Below are positions 11,552 through 20,137 of a stretch of 64,000 nt of DNA, in pieces. The DNA comes from Streptococcus parasanguinis (lineage in GTDB: Bacteria > Bacillota > Bacilli > Lactobacillales > Streptococcaceae): positions 62,001 to 126,000 of the forward strand of contig NZ_JALDUR010000004.1 of assembly GCF_023109675.1 (NCBI RefSeq), read 5' to 3'. Within the stretch, counting starts at the first letter, position 1; each line of letters begins with the position of its first letter. The notes below the pieces were generated by a model, which saw nothing but the letters and a program-made list of their open reading frames with translations, made no database searches and was not told the origin of the DNA. The position numbers were made by a program, and so were the translations under genes.

Positions 11552-11977
11552 TTAGCACATCTTATTCAACATATCGACACGGATTTGGTGACGGCCACCG
11601 TCGTATTTACCATTGACGAAGCCTTTGGCAATGTTTTTCGCCAATTCATCCCCAACAATTTCAGCTCCCATGGTAATCATTCGAGAATTGTTGTGTCCAC
11701 GTGTCATATAAGCAGAACGTTCATCTGAAACTTCTGCTGCCACCATTCCTTTGATTTTAGTCGCAACCATAAATGGACCAGCTCCATAAGCATCAATCAC
11801 GATTCCAAGATTTTGATCGTTTTTGTTCACTTCGCTCGCAACTGCAAGTGTCACATCTACAAAATCTTGACCTTCAGCGGTTACATCTACAACATCGAAG
11901 TTTTCTTTTACAAGAAACTCTTTCACGAGATCTTTTAATCTTAATCCTGCAGCATCTGCACCAATTACAATAGACAT
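11552..11977 (-). CDS. lacA: Galactose-6-phosphate isomerase subunit A
   Basis: Partner of LacB. The start is the ATG at 11977 ([18 protein letters not shown]), because AAAGGAGG lies 8 bases upstream; a longer frame is possible but has no RBS. 141 residues, the usual length for LacA. The family's Cys motif is replaced by [15 protein letters not shown], as is normal in LacA, so catalysis uses residues from both subunits. It is the first gene after its own promoter (12060-12088), giving lacABCD some independence from the PTS genes upstream. Confidence 0.96.
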   Translation of the reverse strand: MSIVIGADAAGLRLKDLVKEFLVKENFDVVDVTAEGQDFVDVTLAVASEVNKNDQNLGIVIDAYGAGPFMVATKIKGMVAAEVSDERSAYMTRGHNNSRMITMGAEIVGDELAKNIAKGFVNGKYDGGRHQIRVDMLNKMC

Positions 11978-12059
11978 GTCCTGTCCTCCTTTTGTTTGTT
12001 TCAGCAAATATCCCTGTTGTTAATTTTTCACAAAGAAACATTTTCTTACTTTTGATAAT

Positions 12060-12088
12060 ATATTACACCTATTTCGAACGAAAGTCAA
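12060..12088 (-). promoter_or_regulatory. lacABCD promoter
   Basis: On the minus strand TTGACT (12088-12083), 17-base spacer, TAATAT (12065-12060). It lies downstream of a terminator that ends the PTS genes and 83 bases upstream of lacA. Confidence 0.8.
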
Positions 12089-12111
12089 CATTAAATTGTT
12101 TATTTTCGAAC
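12072..12111. promoter_or_regulatory. Two direct repeats TTTCGAAC, candidate LacR operators
   Basis: TTTCGAAC occurs at 12072-12079 and again at 12104-12111, start to start 32 bases, i.e. about three helical turns. The first lies in the promoter spacer and the second just upstream of the -35 box. DeoR-family repressors such as LacR bind repeated half-sites of this sort, so LacR is the natural candidate. Not proven by sequence. Confidence 0.55.
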
Positions 12112-12124
12112 ATTTTTTTAAAAA

Positions 12125-12157
12125 TATAAACACCATATCTAGAAAAGATATGGTGTC
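12125..12157 (-). terminator. Terminator after the galactitol-family PTS genes
   Basis: Stem ACACCATATC / GATATGGTGT with a 7-base loop. On the minus strand it is followed by a T-rich tail. It separates the PTS EIIC gene from lacA. Confidence 0.8.
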
Positions 12158-12180
12158 AGTTTTCAAACTACATGAAACGA

Positions 12181-13656
12181 TTATTTTGCATTTGCAGCAT
12201 ATTCTTCGTTACGTTTGATCATTTGTTTTCTGTACCAAGCGAAGATTCCGATATAGAATGCCAAGAAGACAACTACACCAAGGATAGCTTTGATATCACC
12301 AGTTGTTGCGTTACCGATTGTCCAACCGAGCAATTTTTCAACTGGTCCTTCAAGAGTTGAGTGAGTGATCAATTGAGTAGAAGCTACCCCTTTAGGGAAG
12401 GCATCAACACTCTTAGCCAATTGAGTTGCAAATGGTGCAATCAATGTTCCTGAAAGAAGGAAGAGTGGCAAGAGAAGGCTTCCGAAGATGATCATACGGA
12501 TCAATTTACCACGTGTTACAACCAACAAGGCTGGAGTTACACCCATAGCGATGATACCTGCAAGTGGCAAGATACCATTTCCGACTTTAGAAAGAAGCAC
12601 TGCTTCGATCAACATGATTGGTGCAAGTACGTTGGCACAAGCCCAGATTTCAGCACGACCAGCGATAAATGGCCAGTCCAAACCGATGTTGAATTTACGT
12701 CCTTGAAGACGTTTAGTAGCAACGTTTGTAATACCTTGTGACAATGGTTCTACTGCTGCGATGAACCAAGAACCGATCAATGAGAACAATTCCAAGCAGA
12801 CACCGGCAGTCAAACCAAGACTCAACCAACCTTTAATAACCAATTCCCATTTGTCAGCATCTTGTACACCAGCAACTGGATGTGGAGTACCCATGATACC
12901 GATGACGATACCAAGAAGGAAACCGATAAAGAATTTAGATCCCCAGAAACCGATCTTCTTGTTCAATTTAGCAGCGTCGAAGTCGTATTTATCAAGACCT
13001 GGGAAGAATTTGTCAAAGATTTTATCCAAGACCATGATGATTGGGTTCATCATGTAATTCATGTGAGTAGATGTCATAGGTGATGAACTTGGTGCATTCA
13101 ACAAATCATCAAATGTTGGTTTCATCAAGTCTGAGTTGATGATTTTCATAACCCCTACAAGGACAACGGCAAGAGTTGCAACGAAAAGTGAAACTCCTTG
13201 GCTGACACCGTTATTGTCAGCATACCATTTGATCAAAAGACCAGTGATAGACAAGTGCCAGATATCGAAGATATCGACGTCAAGCGTATCAGTTTTCTTA
13301 ATAGCCAACATGACAACGTTGACGATCAACATAATCAACAAGAAGTAAAGTGTCCAGGCAGACCCCCAAGTAATGGTCGCAAGAGGCGCCCAACCAACGT
13401 CTGTGATATTCAATTGAATACCAGTATTCTCAACGAATTTTGCAAGAGACGCTGAGAAGGCGCCATTCAACATACCGATGATAGCACCGATACCAGTAAG
13501 GGCGATGGCAAGTTTAATACCACCTTCAAGGGCTTTAGAGAATTTCACTCCAAATAAGAGAGCCAATAAAGTCAAGACGATCAACATGATGATCGGAGCA
13601 CCCATGTCTAGGATGGGTTTGAAAAATTTATTGGCAAAATCAATAATGCCATTCAT
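12181..13656 (-). CDS. PTS galactitol-family enzyme IIC, probably galactose transport
   Basis: Membrane channel of a PTS permease, 491 residues from the ATG at 13656 (MNGIIDFANKFFKPILDMGA), which has GGGAGG upstream. It has about ten hydrophobic segments and belongs to the galactitol (Gat) EIIC family. The IIA and IIB partners are the next genes upstream, so the permease is split into three proteins. The position between lacR and lacABCD, whose pathway begins with galactose 6-phosphate, argues for galactose rather than galactitol as substrate. A Gat-family galactose PTS in lac clusters is known in S. gordonii and S. mutans. The assignment to galactose is an inference. Confidence 0.88.
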   Translation of the reverse strand: MNGIIDFANKFFKPILDMGAPIIMLIVLTLLALLFGVKFSKALEGGIKLAIALTGIGAIIGMLNGAFSASLAKFVENTGIQLNITDVGWAPLATITWGSAWTLYFLLIMLIVNVVMLAIKKTDTLDVDIFDIWHLSITGLLIKWYADNNGVSQGVSLFVATLAVVLVGVMKIINSDLMKPTFDDLLNAPSSSPMTSTHMNYMMNPIIMVLDKIFDKFFPGLDKYDFDAAKLNKKIGFWGSKFFIGFLLGIVIGIMGTPHPVAGVQDADKWELVIKGWLSLGLTAGVCLELFSLIGSWFIAAVEPLSQGITNVATKRLQGRKFNIGLDWPFIAGRAEIWACANVLAPIMLIEAVLLSKVGNGILPLAGIIAMGVTPALLVVTRGKLIRMIIFGSLLLPLFLLSGTLIAPFATQLAKSVDAFPKGVASTQLITHSTLEGPVEKLLGWTIGNATTGDIKAILGVVVFLAFYIGIFAWYRKQMIKRNEEYAANAK

Positions 13657-13755
13657 AATAAATCCTCCCGATTTATGAATTTTTTTGTAATTTACAGCAT
13701 AAAGTGTTCCCAATTTTATAATTGGATAACGCTTACAATCATGTTTAAAAAAAAA

Positions 13756-14061
13756 TTAACTTAATCCATGTTCTTTAATGGCAGCTTCGATGTTATCAAA
13801 GACTGGCGCACTCATCGCTGGAATACGGAACAAGATTGGTCCTGCTTCTACCACTGGAATACCAGGATCGAATCCCAAATCAGTAGCAGCAATTGGAGTA
13901 AAGATGTCATAACCAGAAATCAAATCTTCATTGACGTCTTTGACCATGACAGCGTCACAACGCACATCATAACCACGGTTTGACAACTCTTCTTCCAAAG
14001 CATTCTTAATTTGGTGGCTAGAGTTAACACCTGCACCACAGGCAGCTAAAATTTTAATCAT
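13756..14061 (-). CDS. PTS galactitol-family enzyme IIB
   Basis: Cytosolic phosphocarrier that passes phosphate from IIA to the sugar at IIC. 101 residues from the ATG at 14061, chosen because GGAGG is 8 bases upstream; a possible start five codons earlier has no RBS. MIKILAACGAGVNSSHQIK gives the phosphocysteine Cys8 in the P-loop typical of Gat IIB. It lies about 100 bases before the IIC gene. Confidence 0.92.
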   Translation of the reverse strand: MIKILAACGAGVNSSHQIKNALEEELSNRGYDVRCDAVMVKDVNEDLISGYDIFTPIAATDLGFDPGIPVVEAGPILFRIPAMSAPVFDNIEAAIKEHGLS

Positions 14062-14096
14062 TTGGATGTCCTCCATTATAAATATTTACGAATGTT

Positions 14097-14573
14097 TTAG
14101 GAAATAGTATCCGTAATGTATTGATAAAGCTTATCTTCACTATCTAATTTTGATAGAGCTTCGAGATTTCCATTGGATGTAAAGAAATCCATCAGTTGGG
14201 CCAAAATATTGGTTTGGCTTGAGCTCGTATTATTGATAATGAAGAATAAAAGTGAAACTTGAACTTCCTTATCTGGAGCAATCATATTATGGAAAGTTAC
14301 GGGTTGATCCAAACGAACCACAACCACATTCTCAGTGAGATTATGGACAATGTCTGTGTGCGGGATCGCCACATTTGGTAAGTCCTTACCAAGAAATTCC
14401 ATGTCTAATCCAGTCGGGAAAGACTTTTCACGCTCAATCAAAGCGGAACGATAGGTTGGTGTCACAATCTGTCGCTCTTCCAATAAGCTTGCTACCTGCT
14501 CAAAGAGATCTGTTTGATCCTTGGCATGTAGGCAAAATACAAGATCTTTGTTAAAGAGTTGATTTAATCCCAT
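14097..14573 (-). CDS. PTS fructose/mannitol-type (EIIA-2) enzyme IIA
   Basis: First phosphate acceptor of the galactitol-family permease, 158 residues from the ATG at 14573 (MGLNQLFNKDLVFCLHAKDQ). AGGAGG lies 7 bases upstream; the GTG three codons earlier overlaps this RBS and is rejected. NVAIPHTD contains His72, the phosphorylation site of the PTS EIIA-2 family. It is the first gene of the IIA-IIB-IIC set and follows a strong promoter. Confidence 0.92.
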   Translation of the reverse strand: MGLNQLFNKDLVFCLHAKDQTDLFEQVASLLEERQIVTPTYRSALIEREKSFPTGLDMEFLGKDLPNVAIPHTDIVHNLTENVVVVRLDQPVTFHNMIAPDKEVQVSLLFFIINNTSSSQTNILAQLMDFFTSNGNLEALSKLDSEDKLYQYITDTIS

Positions 14574-14613
14574 TGTTGCCACCTCCTTATCTAACTATTT
14601 ATTTTATAGCTTC

Positions 14614-14642
14614 AGTATATCACTATATTGATTGAGTGTCAA
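14614..14642 (-). promoter_or_regulatory. Promoter of the galactitol-family PTS operon
   Basis: On the minus strand TTGACA (14642-14637), 17-base spacer, TATACT (14619-14614). Perfect -35. The -35 region is embedded in the near-palindrome ATTGA-7-TCAAT, and direct repeats of TTTGTTT lie just upstream (14658-14677), both possible LacR targets. Confidence 0.85.
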
Positions 14643-14685
14643 TCATTTTTTGTCTAAATTTGTTTAATTTTGTTTGTATATCACT

Positions 14686-14701
14686 CTAAAGCGCTTTCTA
14701 T
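14686..14701. promoter_or_regulatory. Candidate cre (CcpA) site
   Basis: AAAGCGCTTT at 14688-14697 is a perfect 10-base palindrome in the context ctctaaagcgctttcta, close to the cre consensus. It lies about 45 bases upstream of the PTS operon promoter. Confidence 0.6.
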
Positions 14702-14731
14702 CGGTCATTTTCCAACATCATTAAATCAGTA

Positions 14732-14761
14732 AAAAGTGGTCTCTTTTTTGAGACCACTTTG
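14732..14761 (-). terminator. Terminator of lacR
   Basis: Stem AAAGTGGTCTC / GAGACCACTTT with an A/T-rich loop (T-rich on the plus strand) just after the lacR stop, followed on the minus strand by TTTTTA. It isolates lacR from the PTS operon. Confidence 0.8.
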
Positions 14762-14763
14762 TT

Positions 14764-15510
14764 CTATATGATTTTCGTATACAAGGCATATTTGTCTTTG
14801 ATCTTCTTTGGAATACTATCATCAGTAATAATGGCATTCAGGTCTTCCACTCGATAGAAACTATAGAAAGAATAGCTATCAAACTTACTGTTATCGGCAA
14901 CCACATATTTCTCAATTGCATTGTTTAGAATAATAGCATTACCATTTCCTTCTTCTTCATTGGCTGTGGAAACATGATGCCCATCGATGCCATTGACCCC
15001 GATGAAAGCTTTAGAAACCTTGATTTCTTTCAAGAGTTTATTGGCAAATTGACCGACAAAAGTTTGTGTCTTCACCCGGTAGCGACCACCAACTAAGATC
15101 AGGTCATAATTTGGAAAATCCTTTAGCTTTTCAAAAATGGGGAGGGAATTGGTGACAATACTGATTTCCTTTCCTTCTAAATAGTCGCCGATAAAATCTG
15201 TTGTCGTACCAGACCCAATAAAGACGGTATCCCCATTTTCGATCAACTCTGCACATTTTTTTGCTATGGTTCGTTTCTCATCAATATTGATGAGATTTTT
15301 CTCACTGTGAGAAGCCTCTAACAAGCTATCTTTGACCTTTTTGTGGGCTCCACCATGTACACGAACTAAAAGACCTTGTTTTTCAAGATCGATCAGATCG
15401 CGACGAATGGTCATGTCTGTCACCCCAAAGAGTTCCTTGAGTTCTTTGACTGATACCACACTTTTTCGATCCAGTTCCTGAAGAATTTCAACATGTCTGC
15501 TATCTTTCAT
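14764..15510 (-). CDS. lacR: Lactose phosphotransferase system repressor, DeoR family
   Basis: Represses the lac genes and is released by tagatose 6-phosphate in studied relatives. 248 residues: DeoR-type winged helix-turn-helix (about 5-57, LFGVTDMTIRRDLIDLEKQG) followed by the sugar-phosphate sensor domain (about 75-232, FIGSGTTTDFIGDYL and VGGRYRVKTQTFVG). It has its own promoter (TTGTGT, 16-base spacer, TATAAT about 30 bases upstream of the ATG) and its own terminator. Position at the head of the locus fits. Confidence 0.93.
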   Translation of the reverse strand: MKDSRHVEILQELDRKSVVSVKELKELFGVTDMTIRRDLIDLEKQGLLVRVHGGAHKKVKDSLLEASHSEKNLINIDEKRTIAKKCAELIENGDTVFIGSGTTTDFIGDYLEGKEISIVTNSLPIFEKLKDFPNYDLILVGGRYRVKTQTFVGQFANKLLKEIKVSKAFIGVNGIDGHHVSTANEEEGNGNAIILNNAIEKYVVADNSKFDSYSFYSFYRVEDLNAIITDDSIPKKIKDKYALYTKII

Positions 15511-15620
15511 GGTACTACTTCCATTCCTACTATATTTGTCTCTATTATACTATATTTTTCAAAAAACACAAATTCAAACATTATATTAACAAGGGTAAAC
15601 ATGATATTTTTAAATAAATA

Positions 15621-15654
15621 AAAGAAAAAAGCCTTCTGATAAATCAGAAAGCTT
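15621..15654 (-). terminator. Terminator downstream of rpmA
   Basis: AAGCTTTCTGA / TCAGAAGGCTT arms on the minus strand with a 4-base loop, followed by TTTTTTCTTT. A second hairpin (AAAAAGGTTT / AAACCTTTTT, 15703-15727) sits directly at the rpmA stop. Confidence 0.85.
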
Positions 15655-15723
15655 TAATTTTGCTATTTCTAGCTTCCTCACCTTTGGATCAAGGCTCGGG
15701 ACAAAAAGGTTTAGAAAACCTTT

Positions 15724-16017
15724 TTATTTTGCGATTGGGTAAACAGAAACTTGTTTTTTATCGCGACCTTTACGTTCGAAGCGTACTACGCCTTCAACTT
15801 TTGCGAACAAAGTATCGTCTCCACCACGTCCAACGTTCACACCTGGGTAGATGTGTGTTCCGCGTTGACGGTAAAGGATAGATCCACCTGTTACAGTTTG
15901 TCCATCAGCTGCTTTAGCTCCAAGACGTTTTGCTTGTGAATCACGTCCGTTTGATGTAGAACCTCCACCTTTTTTGTGGGCGAAAAGTTGCAAGTTAGCA
16001 AGATTCAATTTCAACAT
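15724..16017 (-). CDS. rpmA: 50S ribosomal protein L27
   Basis: Large-subunit protein near the peptidyl-transferase centre. 97 residues. The N-terminal extension [12 protein letters not shown] precedes [15 protein letters not shown]; in Firmicutes this extension is removed by the protease Prp so that the mature end can reach the active site. Prp is encoded by the gene just upstream. Order rplU-prp-rpmA is the Firmicutes standard. Confidence 0.98.
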   Translation of the reverse strand: MLKLNLANLQLFAHKKGGGSTSNGRDSQAKRLGAKAADGQTVTGGSILYRQRGTHIYPGVNVGRGGDDTLFAKVEGVVRFERKGRDKKQVSVYPIAK

Positions 16018-16034
16018 AATTGTTTTCCTCCATG

Positions 16035-16379
16035 TTAGTTTTCTGTGATAACTCTTGTTTGGACGAACTCTGAAGAGTTCTCCGATAAGTTTGCCATCCC
16101 TAAGAAAAATGATTCAAAGAATAGTTGGGTCATTTCTCTTTGATGTGGTGGAATATCTGTCGGGATTGTGACCCGAAGGAAGCCACCTTCTTCTTCGTTT
16201 AATTCTAGATCCGGTTCGTAGCCTGCAAATTTCTCAACAGAGTTGACAAAGTTAATGGCTAGAGTCGAAACCGATGCACACACGACATCAAAGCCATATT
16301 CACCGCTTCCAGCGTGCCCAGTGATTTCTGCACTCCTCAGCTCGCCATCTTCGGCTCGTTCAAAGACTGCTTGTATCAT
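16035..16379 (-). CDS. prp: Ribosomal-processing cysteine protease Prp
   Basis: Removes the N-terminal extension of L27. 114 residues. The catalytic pair is visible as His22 in [19 protein letters not shown] and Cys34 in DVVCASVS. It lies between rplU and rpmA in a tight cluster. Members were long annotated as YsxB. The matching cleavage motif at the start of the neighbouring L27 supports the role. Confidence 0.96.
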   Translation of the reverse strand: MIQAVFERAEDGELRSAEITGHAGSGEYGFDVVCASVSTLAINFVNSVEKFAGYEPDLELNEEEGGFLRVTIPTDIPPHQREMTQLFFESFFLGMANLSENSSEFVQTRVITEN

Positions 16380-16394
16380 GTGTTCTCCTAAAAA

Positions 16395-16709
16395 TTAAGC
16401 GTTGATAGCGTTGATGACAACTTTAGTGTAAGGTTGACGGTGACCTTGTTTACGGTGGCTACCTTTTTTAGGTTTGTACTTGTAAGTAACAACTTTCTTT
16501 TGTTTTCCTTGTTTTTCAACAGTTCCAACAACAGTAGCTCCTGAAACAAGTGGAGTTCCGACAACAGTGTTTTCACCACCAACAAGAACAACTTCGTTAA
16601 ATGTAACTTCTTGACCAGCTTCAACGTTCAATTTTTCAACGTAGACTGCTTGACCAACTTCAACTTTAACTTGTTTTCCGCCAGTTTTAATGATTGCGTA
16701 TGTGCTCAT
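16395..16709 (-). CDS. rplU: 50S ribosomal protein L21
   Basis: Large-subunit 23S rRNA-binding protein of 104 residues, starting [20 protein letters not shown] at 16709 with AGGAGG upstream. A longer frame reaches 16793 but would cover the leader RNA and is rejected. C-terminal [19 protein letters not shown] is the conserved rRNA-binding end. First gene of the rplU-prp-rpmA operon. Confidence 0.98.
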   Translation of the reverse strand: MSTYAIIKTGGKQVKVEVGQAVYVEKLNVEAGQEVTFNEVVLVGGENTVVGTPLVSGATVVGTVEKQGKQKKVVTYKYKPKKGSHRKQGHRQPYTKVVINAINA

Positions 16710-16715
16710 TATGCA

Positions 16716-16844
16716 CCTCCTATGTATTTTTGGGTTTCCCCGTATTTTTGTGAAGACTCGCCTAGCATCGTGGGACGAACCACTTACTCTCATGGAAATG
16801 AGCGACGATGTTCGAGCGGTTGCACAGGCATGTGCATAGTCAAC
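16716..16844 (-). ncRNA. L21-type ribosomal leader RNA
   Basis: About 130 nt of transcribed, ORF-free sequence between the promoter and rplU, with self-complementary segments including TGCACA-GGCA-TGTGCA (16821-16836). Firmicutes rplU genes carry an L21 leader in this place, thought to bind the protein and autoregulate. Assigned from position and hairpins, not from a covariance-model match. Confidence 0.6.
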
Positions 16845-16850
16845 TCTCTA

Positions 16851-16879
16851 AGTATATCACTTCTATCAGACAAAGACAA
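16851..16879 (-). promoter_or_regulatory. rplU operon promoter
   Basis: On the minus strand TTGTCT (16879-16874), 17-base spacer, TATACT (16856-16851). It lies about 145 bases upstream of rplU, giving the long leader. Confidence 0.75.
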
Positions 16880-16968
16880 GTATTTTTGCGCTTTGAAAGC
16901 GAATTTTCTTTGAAAAATCTATTTTTTGTATCTTGTAGTTTAAGATCGCATTCAAAACCTGCCTTCAT

Positions 16969-17511
16969 CTACTTATCCTTAAATTTAAAGTCATTGAAGC
17001 TCATTTTGGCTTTAGACGAATCGTTCATCCCCTTCATTTTTTCTTCTTGTTCCTTAGTAATTTTTATCGGAATCGCTGCAGCAGTATTGGGTTTTAACAC
17101 ACCCGATTCGCTCACTTCATAGTCAACTGTGACATCTTTAAAAAGTGGCTCTCCATCATATTCCAAATTCAGGACAAAGGATCCATCACGATCGATGGTT
17201 GTGGTGGTACGATTCACAATAAAGAATAAGGCGAAGCGATTTTCCTCATTTCCAAAGGTATATCCTGGAAAAAAGACAAATAATTTTCCAGCTTCTCCAA
17301 GCGTTGGATGTTCCTTGATAAATTTCTCAGACGCTTCCAAGACTTCGTTGTCCTGGTCTTTATACTGCTCGGCCCTGACAAATGTGAGGGGTTCTTTTTT
17401 TCTATTGCTTGATTGGCTAGTCTTCTCTTCTTTTTTCGGGCCAGTAAACGATACTTTGACACAGCCTGTCAACAGAAGCAAACTTGTCATTAATACGATA
17501 ATTTTTTTCAT
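16969..17511 (-). CDS. Putative lipoprotein of unknown function
   Basis: 180 residues from the ATG at 17511 (MKKIIVLMTSLLLLTGCVKV), with AAAGGAG upstream. The signal peptide ends in the lipobox LLTG-Cys, so it should be lipidated and held on the outer face of the membrane. A Ser/Lys/Glu-rich linker (about 25-45) leads to a beta-rich C-terminal domain with LEYDGEPLFKDVTVDYEV and DSSKAKMSFNDFKFK, suggestive of the immunoglobulin-like fold seen in DUF5067-type streptococcal lipoproteins. No enzyme motif seen. It lies downstream of the thiI terminator hairpin. Confidence 0.8.
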   Translation of the reverse strand: MKKIIVLMTSLLLLTGCVKVSFTGPKKEEKTSQSSNRKKEPLTFVRAEQYKDQDNEVLEASEKFIKEHPTLGEAGKLFVFFPGYTFGNEENRFALFFIVNRTTTTIDRDGSFVLNLEYDGEPLFKDVTVDYEVSESGVLKPNTAAAIPIKITKEQEEKMKGMNDSSKAKMSFNDFKFKDK

Positions 17512-17535
17512 CTTGTCTCCTTTAAGTTGGTTAGA

Positions 17536-17567
17536 AAAAGAGGCTGGATACGCCCAGTCTCTCCTAT
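17536..17567 (-). terminator. Terminator of thiI
   Basis: AGAGACTGGGC / (G)CCAGCCTCT arms around GTAT, followed on the minus strand by TTTTT. Its first arm overlaps the last codon of thiI. The hairpin resembles the opening hairpin of the intergenic repeat family. Confidence 0.8.
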
Positions 17568-18784
17568 AGCAAATCCTCAATCAGGTCATCAACCTCGTCT
17601 TTTTCTACTTTTGGTGTGATCTCTGTTACGATGATGCCTGCTACAGCTCGCTCAACTAAGGCTTCCACATCCAACCGTTGCTCATACTGCTCTGCATTTT
17701 TGAGTTTCGGATTCGTCTTTGGACGATCTGGTGCAAAGATGGTACAACAGTCTTCAAACGGTTGGATAGAGATTTCAAAGGTATCAATCTCTTGGGCAAT
17801 ATCGATGATTTCCAACTTGTCCATGGTTACCACTGGACGGATAACCGGTGTATTGGTTACCGCATTGATGGCCTGCATACTCTCTAAGGTTTGACTAGCC
17901 ACTTGTCCTAAGCTTTCACCATTAATAATCACCAAACCACCGCGAACCTCGCGAATACGATCTGTGATGCGCATCATAAAGCGACGGGTCAGGGTCATGA
18001 GGTAAGCTTCCGGCGCTTTTGCCTTGATTTCCTCTTGGATCTCTGTGAAGGGCACCTCGATAAATTGGATATTGCCCCCAAACTTGGTCAACTTCCGTGT
18101 TAAATCATGGGCTTTTTTAAGAGCACCTGGGCTGGTATATGGGGGACTCGCAAAGTGAACCGCCTCAATGTCCACACCGCGCTTCAAGGCTAGGTAGCCA
18201 GCTACTGGAGAGTCGATCCCACCAGAAAGCATGAGCATCCCTTTCCCAGAAGTCCCAACTGGAAGACCTCCTGCTCCCTTGATGGTTTCATAAGAGATGT
18301 AGGCTGCTTCTTCTCGGATTTCGACTTGCAGATTGATATCTGGTTTTTTCATTTGGGCCTGAATGGTTGGAATGGCTTCAAAGACAGCACCACCTAGGGT
18401 TTGATTGAGTTCGCGACTATCGAGTTCAAAAGTGTGATCGCTACGCTTACTTGAGATTTTAAAGGTCAAGCCGTCCTTGTATATCTCCTTCATAATCTCT
18501 TGCACCGCTGCTTTTAAGGCTGGTACTGATTTTTCGATCTTGTAAACAGGTGAAAAATTTTGGATTCCAAAAACTTGCTTGAGGGATTCTGCCACCGGCT
18601 CATAATCCGTCCCATGTAGATAAGCATGAGCCCGATCGCGGTCCGCTGTCACTTTGACAGCCGGATAAATAGATAAAACATCTTGGATATTATTGCGAAG
18701 TTTATTGATGAAACGCATGCGGTTTTTCCCTTTAGTAGAAAGCTCTCCATAGCGAATCATAATTTCTGAATAGGTTAAGGTCAT
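17564..18784 (-). CDS. thiI: tRNA 4-thiouridine synthase ThiI
   Basis: Adenylates and thiolates U8 of tRNA and, in some bacteria, carries sulfur for thiamine thiazole. The 406-residue protein has the N-terminal ferredoxin-like/THUMP RNA-binding region (about 1-165) and the PP-loop ATP pyrophosphatase domain (from about 175, [20 protein letters not shown]). It ends near DDLIEDLL without the rhodanese domain present in E. coli ThiI, as usual in Firmicutes, so sulfur must come from a partner. The desulfurase gene lies 18 bases upstream, matching that need. Confidence 0.96.
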   Translation of the reverse strand: MTLTYSEIMIRYGELSTKGKNRMRFINKLRNNIQDVLSIYPAVKVTADRDRAHAYLHGTDYEPVAESLKQVFGIQNFSPVYKIEKSVPALKAAVQEIMKEIYKDGLTFKISSKRSDHTFELDSRELNQTLGGAVFEAIPTIQAQMKKPDINLQVEIREEAAYISYETIKGAGGLPVGTSGKGMLMLSGGIDSPVAGYLALKRGVDIEAVHFASPPYTSPGALKKAHDLTRKLTKFGGNIQFIEVPFTEIQEEIKAKAPEAYLMTLTRRFMMRITDRIREVRGGLVIINGESLGQVASQTLESMQAINAVTNTPVIRPVVTMDKLEIIDIAQEIDTFEISIQPFEDCCTIFAPDRPKTNPKLKNAEQYEQRLDVEALVERAVAGIIVTEITPKVEKDEVDDLIEDLL

Positions 18785-18802
18785 ATTGATTTCCTTCTAA
18801 AA

Positions 18803-19945
18803 TTAGCGTACTTTTCGTGTTTGTTCGTAAATCAGTTTGAACTTGGTCAAGAATTGCTCGACTTGGCTCATGTCATTTTCCAGATCGAGACTCAAGCGAA
18901 CTGCTGTCTGTGCAACACTCTTGTCCACTCCCATGGCAATCAAGGTACCAGCTGGTTTTCCAGCCTTGGACGAGCAGGCACTGGTGGTCGAGATGTAAAT
19001 ATCAAACTCTTCAAAGGCATGGACCACTACTTCACCACGAACTCCCTTGATCCCAAAAGTCAAGATGTGAGGGGCAAAGTGATCCTCACCAGAAAAGATA
19101 GTGACATCTGGATAGTTGGCCAATTCTTTGCGGATCACTTCTTTCATCTGCTGGGTCTTGCTAGCAAAAGCTACTTGGTTTTCCATAGCTAAGCGTAGGG
19201 CTTTTGCTGTTGCTGCGATCCCTGCCACGTTCTCAGTTGTCGAGCGCATTTCTTTTTCTTGACCTCCACCCGTTAAGAGGGGTGTGATCTTTTTGCCTTC
19301 TTTGATGTAGACAAAGCCAACTCCACGAAGGCCATGGAATTTGTGACTAGAGAAGGTCGCAAAGTCCACGCGCTCTGGTAGATAGACTTTTGTTTCTACC
19401 TTAGCTAAAGCTTGAACAGCATCGACATGGAAACTAATCGTTGGGCGATCCTCAAGGAGAGCCGCAATTTCATGGATGGGCTGGATGGAGCCAATCTCAT
19501 TGTTAACGGCCATAATAGAGACCAAGGTCGTATCCGGACGGAGAAGACTAGCCAAGGCATCCACTTTGACAAAGCCACGCGCATCCACTGGAACATAATC
19601 CACTTCGAATCCCTGCGTCTTTAACCAAGCAGCGGACTCCTTGATAGCGGGATGCTCGATGTCAGAGACAATGATATGCTTGCCATAAGGAGCTTTCTCA
19701 AAAGCGACACCCTTAAGGATCCAGTTGTCCCCTTCGGTCCCACCAGACGTGAAGTAAATTTCATCAGCTTTCTTGCCAATTAGCTCCGCAATTTGTTTCC
19801 GAGAAGCTTCCAAAATACGAGTAGCTTGACTACCTAGATTGTGCAAACTAGATGGGTTGCCCCAGATCCGAGTCGCTACTTCTGTATAAGTCGCAAGGGA
19901 TTCTGGATAGGGTTTAGTCGTTGCTGAATTGTCAAAATAAATCAT
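18803..19945 (-). CDS. Cysteine desulfurase, NifS/IscS-like
   Basis: PLP enzyme that takes sulfur from cysteine and holds it as persulfide, likely to feed ThiI. 380 residues: AELIGKKADEIYFTSGGTEGD near the N-terminus, IMAVNNEIGSIQP with a PLP contact, SHKFHGLRGVGF with the PLP Lys, and the sulfur-accepting Cys in ISTTSACSSKAG. The adjacent thiI (18-base gap) argues for a dedicated NifZ/IscS-like donor for tRNA thiolation rather than the SufS role in Fe-S assembly. Confidence 0.93.
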   Translation of the reverse strand: MIYFDNSATTKPYPESLATYTEVATRIWGNPSSLHNLGSQATRILEASRKQIAELIGKKADEIYFTSGGTEGDNWILKGVAFEKAPYGKHIIVSDIEHPAIKESAAWLKTQGFEVDYVPVDARGFVKVDALASLLRPDTTLVSIMAVNNEIGSIQPIHEIAALLEDRPTISFHVDAVQALAKVETKVYLPERVDFATFSSHKFHGLRGVGFVYIKEGKKITPLLTGGGQEKEMRSTTENVAGIAATAKALRLAMENQVAFASKTQQMKEVIRKELANYPDVTIFSGEDHFAPHILTFGIKGVRGEVVVHAFEEFDIYISTTSACSSKAGKPAGTLIAMGVDKSVAQTAVRLSLDLENDMSQVEQFLTKFKLIYEQTRKVR

Positions 19946-20137
19946 GTCCTACGCATCCATCACTTTCTTTTTACGTAACTTCTATTTTATCATTTCTAAC
20001 CGCTTGGGACAAGGATTTGATAAAGAGAGATGAGGTAAAATCACTTCATAAAATTCAGTTCTTTTTAGACATTTTTCAGAAAATGACTTATAATAGGAAA
20101 GTGTTAAAAAACAATTTTTGATAGAAAGAGAATGAAC

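Noticed and set aside
14571-14582. GTG at 14582 as start of the PTS IIA gene
   Set aside because: It overlaps the RBS AGGAGGTGG; the ATG at 14573 has ideal 7-base spacing.
16709-16793. 28-codon N-terminal extension of L21
   Set aside because: It would translate the leader RNA, lacks an RBS and is absent from the L21 family, whose start matches the ATG at 16709.
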